Assembly: GCA_963995525.1 (NCBI GenBank)
Contig: OZ023214.1
Location: forward strand, 55,866,839-55,930,838
Origin: Escarpia spicata
Taxonomy: Eukaryota > Annelida > Polychaeta > Sabellida > Siboglinidae
DNA: 64,000 bases
Direction of reading: 5' to 3'
The position numbers and the translations under genes were made by a program. Shown one piece after another: positions 55,503 through 64,000 of this stretch (its first letter is position 1; the number at the start of each line of letters is the position of its first letter). Under the pieces are notes generated by a model. The model saw nothing but the letters and a program-made list of their open reading frames with translations, was not told the DNA's origin and searched no databases.

Positions 55503-58500
55503 TTGTATAACCGTTTTATGATACTACGCGCTATGCTTGGGTTCATGCTGATTGGAACTATACTCCTGAACATTTGTGATATTTGGACACTACAGCCTGC
55601 AATCACACCTGTTCGTGTTAACGAAGACTACACTGTTATACCTATGTTGACCCACATTCGGTACGACAGGCACGATCTGCTGCGCCACAGCAAGGTAATA
55701 ACGAAAGACAATAGACTCTCCGAGCCGGTGTATTGTTTATTGAAGCTACTTGGGATAGCCGTACCACCGCGTGGGTGTCGAGCCGGCAAGAACCGTAGAC
55801 GCAAACGTAATTCAGTACACACTGCACCTGTTGTGCAATCGGGCTCACCGTCAGGTCAAGCGATATATGTGATTGTAACTGCCAGGACACATATTCCCAG
55901 AACAATATTGTGCAAATCACCTCGCCGTAGTGATCCGTGCAACTTAGTTCATGTTTCTACACGCGATAATACAAGCCCGACAAAGAGCAATCTCTCAGTC
56001 GCTGTCCTCAATGCTCGTTCTGTCAGAAACAAAACGCTAACCATCAGTGAATTCGTGACCGACCACAACATTGACATCTTAGCCATAACGGAAACGTGGC
56101 TGAAAAAGAACAGCGACAAACCGATAATCGCTGATCTGACGCCGAACGGATATATATGTTCATCAATGTTCCTCGTGCGGCTGGACGCGGTGGTGGTGTC
56201 GGAGTCATCCACAGGAACACGTTACCGTGCAAGATGCTCCCTAAAACGAACTATGAGTCTTTCGAACTGATGCGTATCCAGTTCACTGGAGCCACATCTA
56301 GAACGTTCAACCTGTGCACGCTCTACTGCCCGCCATCATCGACTAAGACTCCCAGGCCGATGGTGGAGTTCTACCTGGAACTAGAACACCTGTTCCGAGA
56401 GGTGTCGACATGTATAACACCAACGTGCATTGTTGGTGACTTCAACATCAGATACGACATTGAGGCAGAGGCCCGGCCGCTCGTGCAATTACTGGACTCA
56501 TATAATTTCACTCAACACGTCACACAGCCTACACATTCTGCAGGCCACACATTGGACTTTGTGATAACCCCCAAAAATGTCAATCTCGCTACTTCTGTTG
56601 ACGTTATTCCGATGTCTATATCAGATCACCACGTGGTGCGCTACGTCATGAACATCCAGAGGCCAGCTAAGACATCGACACATATAGTAAAACGCAATTA
56701 CCGCTCGTTTGATGCCGATTCTTTCAATAATGACATACGATCAACTTGTGAGTTACTATCAGCCATGGTGTCAACATCTAGCGCAGCGGAACTGGTCACT
56801 GGCTACAATTCTTCACTAAGAACATGTATCGACAAACATGCACCCGAGCGACTGACTGCCATGCGGGGCAATATGCCAAACCCGTGGTACAACAGCAACA
56901 TCGATGACGCGAGGAGACGACGGCGAAAGAACGAGTCATTGTGGAGACGCACAAAGCTGGAGATCCATCGACAAATGTATGTTGATGCACGCGATGAGTG
57001 CAACAAGCTCATTGCCCTCTCAAACACCAACTACTATCGAGATAAACTTCTGAACGCTGACAACAAAAGCATGTTCAACATCGTGAAATCACTGAGTGGG
57101 AAGCCATCACGTTCGTATCCCGAATATGACTCCGTCGTTGCCTGTTGCCATTCATTTTCGGACTATTTCAACAACAAGGTAGCTGAAATTCGACTCGGCT
57201 TACATGCTGCCAGACATCGCATGACACCGCCGCATGAAACACGTCGCTTTGTCACACCAATTGACACATTTACACCTACAACAACACTTGAAATAACGGC
57301 TACCGTCGCTAGAATGTGTACGTCTTGTACACTTGATCCGTTACCATCCGATCATGTAAATCAGAACACTGACGCACTTGTGATCATTGTTGCCGATATA
57401 ACAAATGCGTGTTTGGCAGAAGGAACAATGCCGGGTGAACTAAAGCGAGCACTTGTGCATCCTCTTCTGAAGAAGCCGTCACTGTGTAAGAATACTTTAA
57501 GTAACTACCGCCCAGTCAGCAATCTGTCCCAACTTTCGAAAGTGATTGAAAAGATTGTGGCCAACAGATTGAACAGTCACCTAGCCAATGAATCACTTAC
57601 GGACACATTTCAGTCCGCATACAAGCGAAACCACTCGACCGAGACAGCCCTACTGTGGGTACTCAACGAGATCAGGACCGCGCTAGATCGTAGACAAGGT
57701 ACAATCGTTGTATTCGTCGATCTAAGTGCCGCATTTGACACGGTAGATCACACAATACTACTGGATCGCCTACAACGACGCTATGGCATCACCGGAGTGG
57801 TTCTCCATTGGCTGGAATCTTACCTAAGTAATCGAAAGCAGAGTGTCGTCATCGACCGCGTGTTATCGACCGAGACGAATTTGTTAACGGGGGTGCCACA
57901 AGGGTCAGTGTTGGGACCACTATTATTTTCATTATACGTGCAGCCGATCGGTGATATCATTCACAAACACGACTTAAAATATCACCACTACGCCGATGAT
58001 TTACAGCTGTTCTGTCACTTCGACCTGGATGCAACTTCTCTGGTGACTGCCGTGCGTCGGATCGAGCGATGTATTGATGACGTGAAGGAGTGGATGACTT
58101 GGAATTATCTGCTCATGAATGACACGAAAACAGAAATTCTACCGGTTGTCCCCAAATCAGCATCTGCCATCGTAAGTGGGCTCCGTGTGCGCGTCGGGAC
58201 AGATTAAATATGTGCAGTTGATCACATTAGAAATCTCGGCGTCCACCTTGATAGACACCTGGATATGACTATGCAAGTGTCACGTACTATCAGCACTTGC
58301 TCACTGCACCTGCGCAACATCCGGTTGATTCACCGTTACCTCACTCAACCGACAGCGGAACACGTAGTCAATGCTATGATTACATCCCGTTTGGACTACT
58401 GCAACTCTCTACTGTTCGGAACCTCAACCAATAACATTGGTCGATTGCAGCGACTCCAGAATGCTGCCGCTCGCCTTATTACTCGACAGGCTCGTTGTGA

Positions 58501-58840
58501 AAGTGCGACCCCTATTCTTCGCGAATTGCACTGGCTACCTATTCAACAGCGCATTGCATTCAAGATCGCTGTTCTTACATACAAGTCGCTGCACGAAGAC
58601 CTCTCGCCTGTCTACATGCAGAAACTCGTGCGTGTCTACATGCCAGCCAGACGTCTTCGGTCTGCTGACTCGAACGCACTAGTTGTTCCGAGAACACGCA
58701 GCAGAGCCGGTGACTGTACATTTGCTCACGCAGCGGCAACAGTGTGGAACGCTCTGCCGTCAAGCGTTACTAACAAAACATCACTGGAATCATTTAAATC
58801 TGTGTTGAAGACTCATCTGTTCACTGCAGCGTATATGTAG
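55503..58840 (+). pseudogene. Nearly full-length L2/CR1-type LINE protein (endonuclease + RT), two lesions
   Basis: The first frame (55503-56160) has a basic N-terminal part (RGCRAGKNRRRKRNS) and opens the AP-endonuclease domain with LSVAVLNARSVRNK and DIDILAITETWL-like residues. Near 56155, in an ATATATG run, the frame shifts and continues unbroken: GGGVGVIHRN, CIVGDFNIRYD, AGHTLDFVIT, SISDHHVVRYVM (endonuclease end). The RT follows with LSNYRPVSNLSQLSKVIEKI, VFVDLSAAFDTVDHTILLDR (motif A), TGVPQGSVLGPLLFSLYVQP (motif B) and HHYADDLQLF (YADD 57989-58000). A TAA at 58205-58207 interrupts the same frame, which then runs through SRLDYCNSLLFG and LRELHWLPIQQRIAFKIAVL to 58840. About 1,100 codons in all, the expected size for this group. 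One frameshift and one stop make it a recent insertion. Confidence 0.9.
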
Positions 58841-59212
58841 CTCGGACCCTTACCAACACTGTTTTACCATAGCTGATTGATGTTTAACGTTTATTTATTA
58901 TTTATTTATTTTATTTTTTCGTATACATTTTAGCCTAATTTATTGATGTTTACATTAATTTTAGTTTATTTATATATCTAAAAATTATCTTAACAATTTT
59001 ATTTTATGATATAATACATCACATTCCTTTTCTACTTCTACTATATTTATTGTTTTAATTGCTATTATTATTATTAGTTCATTTTATCTATGATATAATA
59101 ACTATTGTTTTTATTCAAATGCATTATTTTTAACATACACTTGTATATTGTTGTAAAGCGCTGTGAACAATATTGGATGTGGCGCTTAACAAAATAAAAT
59201 ATTATTATTATT
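58841..59212 (+). repeat. 3' UTR and (ATT)n tail of the L2/CR1-type LINE
   Basis: An AT-rich UTR leads to GTAAAGCGCTGTGAACAATA and then AAAATATTATTATTATT. The GCGCT-containing segment before the triplet tail is like that of the family B copy ending at 7692. Confidence 0.7.
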
Positions 59213-61290
59213 AACAAAAAGCTGAACAAATTCCTTGGCACTTGTGAAGAATTCAGGTAATCTTTTGTTATCAGTCTTTTACTTAAATGGCCCAAATTAT
59301 GTTCATCCTACCGACTCTTAGTTCTAACCTGTATGGCGGATGCTGCAAATAATTTAGGCTGAATATGGGTCCCCCTCCATTTCATCATTACAACTATGTT
59401 TTTGAATAAATTTGATACCTCAATACCTTAATTCCATCATTCAACATCCCAGGCATATTTACATTATAAAAATGTTGCGTCTTAACCCATTTTGAGGCTA
59501 GAATCTGAATCAAAACTAATTTCAAGCACATGGTGCAGGAACACATTTCCACAGCAGCACAAACCAAAGTACTATTTGGGCCTAAAAAATGCAGTAAGAT
59601 ACAAAATGTTTACAATTTTACAAAATCATTTCTATTGTTTTACTCCTGACATTTCAGTTGTATTTGTCCCGGTATATTTTCCGCGTCAAGTATTCAAAGG
59701 TTCATAATATGTATGTCTATCTTTGTCAAGAATGAATAATTGATTTTATAAACTTATTTCTTAGTCATCACCATATGCTAAATACTTTTTAAAGGTGTAT
59801 TAATATGTCTATGTTGTTACACGGTGGATTTAATATGCAAGTGCAGCAGACTAACTTTCCTTCCTATTACTGTTACTACACTGTATTACAGGCTGAATTC
59901 TTCCTATTACTATTACATTTGAAGCAATTACTATTACTTTCTTATCAGAACATTTTATGGTATAATGCAGTGTATGCATAAATACAATAAGTACAATTGT
60001 TTGACTCAGTCTCAAGAAGTTAAACAAGACAGGTGAATAACAAATCTAACTTACCATTTATTGATCCAAAGTATTTGAAATAATATTTGAGAAAGTCAAG
60101 TATTTTCATCATCATTAAGTATAAAAAAATTAATTAATATTTACAACAAAATATATCTATATAGTATATACCATTTAGTATAGTCTACTATTAACTACAT
60201 TGACTAAGGATAGAACATATATCAATATGTTCCATTTTATAGTTAAATACCACACTGGAATGAAAAACAAAAGCAATAGTCAATGCCACATAACTTGGAT
60301 TATATTACAGTCTAATTAAACCACATTGCTCTACTGATAGTGAATTGTGTGCACCATGGAGGCAGTCACTAAACCCACAGGCTTACTTGAAAAGGGTAGT
60401 TGACAACTTGGCACTTGGCAGAATTGGCTTCAAAGCTGTGAAAGCCCAGTTTAATCCCATTAGTCAAGGCAGCAGTCACACTGTACCAGTGTCTCTTGCT
60501 GTGTAAACGCTCATAAAACTCTAGGGTAAAACTTCACCAGGGTCATGCTGAAGTTAACAAGGGGGGAGCAACCATAAAACCCAGAGAAACTAGTGGAATC
60601 TACAGCCTAATCAAATAGAATTGTTATGTAGTTGAAATTCAGTTTAAATGTTCAATAGTAATATAAAAGTAATAGGTCAATTACTATTGCATTGCTTCCT
60701 ATTACTGTTACTATTACATTGAGTTTTTGCTCAACCTATTACTTCAATATTTGTAATCGTTACTATTACATATTACTATTACCCCAGGCCTGGACATAGA
60801 TAGACCGAGACATAGTGACTAAGACTCAGTCTGAGTGACTGACTACATCTACAGGCTGAGATGTGCTACATGTGTTAATTATGTGATGTGCATTTGCCTG
60901 CAGAATTTGAGAATGCGGAAACACTATTGATCTCTGAGGTACAGATGTTACTGGAACACAGGTAATTCTTGGGATTCAATGACCACTGTGTGGTCTTCAG
61001 TTTTTTAGTGCAGCTGTGGAGGGGTATGGATTTTTAAATGTTTTTACTTAGGCCATTTTTGTGTCTACAAAATTAGTGCATCTTGATTCAATCATATTTT
61101 GGGGTTTGGGTAAATATTTTGTTTTGACATAGATGTTAATATCATCAACATAGGTTTTGACTTCTCTTGATATCTCCAAGGCATGTTCTGTATTGAACTC
61201 TCTTGATCTTGCAAAGCAAATGTTATATTTGTCAGTTTACTCAATTATCTAACTTCATTAATGAACTGATCTGATTAAGATATTTTGTAT
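59213..61290. other. No recognisable gene; ATTACT-rich blocks ending in a hAT-like terminus
   Basis: CCTATTACTGTTACTA-type iterations occur at 59868-59950 and 60660-60785. The second block ends in TATTACCCCAGGCCTG (60792), similar to the hAT-like ends at 44739 and 50081. Nothing coding is supportable. Confidence 0.4.
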
Positions 61291-61292
61291 AT

Positions 61293-64000
61293 GTTTGTGA
61301 AAGGTGTTTTGTCCTTCTGTGAATGGACGTATCAAGGAGAGGTTTGTTGCAGGAAGCGACAGAATGTGTGTGTGTAATGTTTGTGAAAGGTGTTTTGTCC
61401 TTCTGTGAATGAACGTATGAAGCAGAGGTTTGTTGCAGGAAGCGACAGAATGTGTGTGTAATGTTTGTGAAAGGTGTTTTGTCCTTCTGTGAATGGACGT
61501 ATGAAGGAGAGGTTTGTTGCAGGAAGCGACAGAATGTGAGTGTAATGTTTGTGAAAGGTGTTTTGTCCTTCTGTGAATGGACGTATGAAGGAGAGGTTTG
61601 TTGCAGGAAGCAACAGAATGTGAGTGTAATGTTTGTGAAAGGTGTTTTGTCCTTCTGTGAATGGACGTATGAAGGAGAGGTTTGTTGCAGGAAGCAACAG
61701 AATGTGAGTGTAATGTTTGTGAAAGGTGTTTTGTCCTTCTGTGAATGGACGTATGAAGGAGAGGTTTGTTGCAGGAAGCGACAGAATGTGAGTGTAATGT
61801 TTGTGAAAGGTGTTTTGTCCTTCTGTGAATGGACGTATGAAGGAGAGGTTTGTTGCAGGAAGCGACAGAATGTGAGTGTAATGTTTGTGAAAGGTGTTTT
61901 GTCCTTCTGTGAATGGACGTATGAAGGAGAGGTTTGTTGCAGGAAGCGACAGAATGTGAGTGTAATGTTTGTGAAAGGTGTTTTGTCCTTCTGTGAATGG
62001 ACGTATGAAGGAGAGGTTTGTTGCAGGAAGCGACAGAATGTGTGTGTAATGTTTGTGAAAGGTGTTTTGTCCTTCTGTGAATGGACGTATGAAGGAGAGG
62101 TTTGTTGCAGGAAGCGACAGAATGTGAGTGTAATGTTTGTGAAAGGTGTTTTGTCCTTCTGTGAATGGACGTATGAAGGAGAGGTTTGTTGCAGGAAGTG
62201 ACAGAATGTGTATGTAATGTTTGTGAAAGGTGTTTTGTCCTTCTGTGAATGGACGTATGAAGGAGAGGTTTGTTGCAGGAAGCGACAGAATGTGTGTGTA
62301 ATGTTTGTGAAAGGTGTTTTGTCCTTCTGTGAATGGACGTATGAAGGAGAGGTTTGTTGCAGGAAGCGACAGAATGTGTGTGTAATGTTTGTGAAAGGTG
62401 TTTTGTCCATCTGTGAATGGACGCATGAAGGAGAGGTTTGTTGCAGGAAGCGACAGAATGTGTGTGTAATGTTTGTGAAAGGTGTTTTGTCCATCTGTGA
62501 ATGGACGTATGAAGGAGAGGTTTGTTGCAGGAAGCGACAGAATGTGTGTGTAATGTTTGTGAAAGGTGTTTTGTCCTTCTGTGAATGGACGTATGAAGGA
62601 GAGGTTTGTTGCAGGAAGCGACAGAATGTGAGTGTAATGTTTGTGAAAGGTGTTTTGTCCTTCTGTGAATGGACGTATGAAGGAGAGGTTTGTTGCAGGA
62701 AGCGACAGAATGTGTGTGTAATGTTTGTGAAAGGTGTTTTGTCCTTCTGTGAATGGACGTATGAAGGAGAGGTTTGTTGCAGGAAGCGACAGAATGTGAG
62801 TGTAATGTTTGTGAAAGGTGTTTTGTCCTTCTGTGAATGGACGTATGAAGGAGAGGTTTGTTGCAGGAAGCAACAGAATGTGTGTGTAATGTTTGTGAAA
62901 GGTGTTTTGTCCTTCTGTGAATGGACGTATGAAGGAGAGGTTTGTTGCAGGAAGCGACAGAATGTGAGTGTAATGTTTGTGAAAGGTGTTTTGTCCTTCT
63001 GTGAATGGACGTATGAAGGAGAGGTTTGTTGCAGGAAGCGACAGAATGTGTGTGTAATGTTTGTGAAAGGTGTTTTGTCCTTCTGTGAATGGACGTATGA
63101 AGGAGAGGTTTGTTGCAGGAAGCGACAGAATGTGAGTGTAATGTTTGTGAAAGGTGTTTTGTCCTTCTGTGAATGGACGTATGAAGGAGAGGTTTGTTGC
63201 AGGAAGCGACAGAATGTGTGTGTGTAATGTTTGTGAAAGGTGTTTTGTCCTTCTGTGAATGGACGTATGAAGGAGAGGTTTGTTGCAGGAAGCGACAGAA
63301 TGTGTGTGTAATGTTTGTGAAAGGTGTTTTGTCCTTCTGTGAATGGACGTATGAAGGAGAGGTTTGTTGCAGGAAACGACAGAATGTGTGTGTAATGTTT
63401 GTGAAAGGTGTTTTGTCCTTCTGTGAATGGACGTATGAAGGAGAGGTTTTTTGCAGGAAGCGACAGAATGTGTGTGTAATGTTTGTGAAAGGTGTTTGTC
63501 CTTCTGTGAATGGACGTATGAAGGAGAGGTTTGTTGCAGGAAGCAACAGAATGTGAGTGTAATGTTTGTGAAAGGTGTTTTGTCCTTCTGTGAATGGACG
63601 TATGAAGGAGAGGTTTGTTGCAGGAAGCAACAGAATGTGAGTGTAATGTTTGTGAAAGGTGTTTTGTCCTTCTGTGAATGGACGTATGAAGGAGAGGTTT
63701 GTTGCAGGAAGCGACAGAATGTGAGTGTAATGTTTGTGAAAGGTGTTTTGTCCTTCTGTGAATGGACGTATGAAGGAGAGGTTTGTTGCAGGAAGCGACA
63801 GAATGTGAGTGTAATGTTTGTGAAAGGTGTTTTGTCCTTCTGTGAATGGACGTATGAAGGAGAGGTTTGTTGCAGGAAGCGACAGAATGTGAGTGTAATG
63901 TTTGTGAAAGGTGTTTTGTCCTTCTGTGAATGGACGTATGAAGGAGAGGTTTGTTGCAGGAAGCGACAGAATGTGTGTGTAATGTTTGTGAAAGGTGTTT
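61293..64000. repeat. 84 bp satellite, about 32 units, truncated by the window end
   Basis: Each unit contains AATGTTTGTGAAAGGTGTTT, TGTCCTTCTGTGAATGGACG, TATGAAGGAGAGGTTTGTTG and CAGGAAGCGACAGAATGTG-T/A-G. Two variants (GTGTGTGTAAT and GTGAGTGTAAT) alternate through about 62530-63220, giving a 168 bp dimer there, and form runs of one type elsewhere. Because 84 is divisible by three, frames are open over the whole array on both strands (up to 790 codons on the minus strand). The identical nucleotide-level conservation in all positions argues for a satellite rather than a gene. Confidence 0.95.

Noticed and set aside
61241..63630. 790- and 417-codon ORFs in the 84 bp satellite
   Set aside because: Same reason: 84 is divisible by three, both strands are open, and conservation is uniform at the DNA level with no codon signal.

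Overview
This window looks like repeat-dense, gene-poor DNA from an invertebrate animal, probably marine. The grounds are the mix of elements: a DIRS-like tyrosine-recombinase retrotransposon, at least five kinds of non-LTR retrotransposon (LINE), Tc1/mariner, pogo and hAT relatives, several short inverted-repeat elements, and many minisatellites, with no bacterial operon structure. I cannot name the species. I recognise no host gene with confidence; almost every long reading frame belongs to a mobile element or is a by-product of a tandem repeat whose period is a multiple of three.

Layout. 1-2059: DIRS-like retrotransposon lacking an RNase H region. 2134-2724: six-unit ~100 bp repeat. 4085-5769: LINE family A, copy 1. 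5957-7692: LINE family B with a large in-frame internal deletion. 8.6-8.9 kb: weak remnant of an invertebrate mobile-gene protein. 9378-9600: short inverted-repeat element. 9.6-14.2 kb: satellite-like DNA, including two blocks of a ~100 bp repeat, with pieces related to the next region. 14194-33023: a giant inverted duplication with arms of about 9-10 kb and a central 30 bp hairpin. Its arms are built largely of tandem arrays (12, ~25, ~60, ~44 and 24 bp units). The right arm holds a complete Tc1-type element (30114-31482). In the left arm the matching Tc1 is cut, and a 5'-truncated LINE (14946-17281) sits where 1.6 kb of arm is missing. A short non-repetitive segment near the centre (24083-24470) carries the only unique coding-like sequence.

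33.2-39.4 kb: an antisense LINE remnant, another mobile-protein remnant, a 9 bp minisatellite and LINE family A copy 2, which is split by a family B insertion (about 37175-37985). 39.4-48.9 kb: mostly unannotatable DNA with a TTAA-flanked inverted-repeat element, a broken hAT-like protein gene, a 162 bp MITE and antisense RT remnants. 49.0-51.3 kb: 60 bp repeats, a hAT-like non-autonomous element and a pogo-like transposase gene carrying a 406 bp palindrome. 52.7-54.1 kb: degraded LINE followed by (CA)n. 55.5-59.2 kb: the best preserved LINE, with one frameshift and one nonsense codon. 61.29-64.0 kb: an 84 bp satellite running off the window end.

The best candidate for an undescribed system is the giant foldback-like structure at 14194-33023. 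It resembles foldback transposons (long inverted repeats made of tandem subrepeats) but is far larger, carries an internal Tc1 copy in both arms, and has diverged relatives of its arm sequence just upstream. Whether it is or was mobile cannot be decided from this window.
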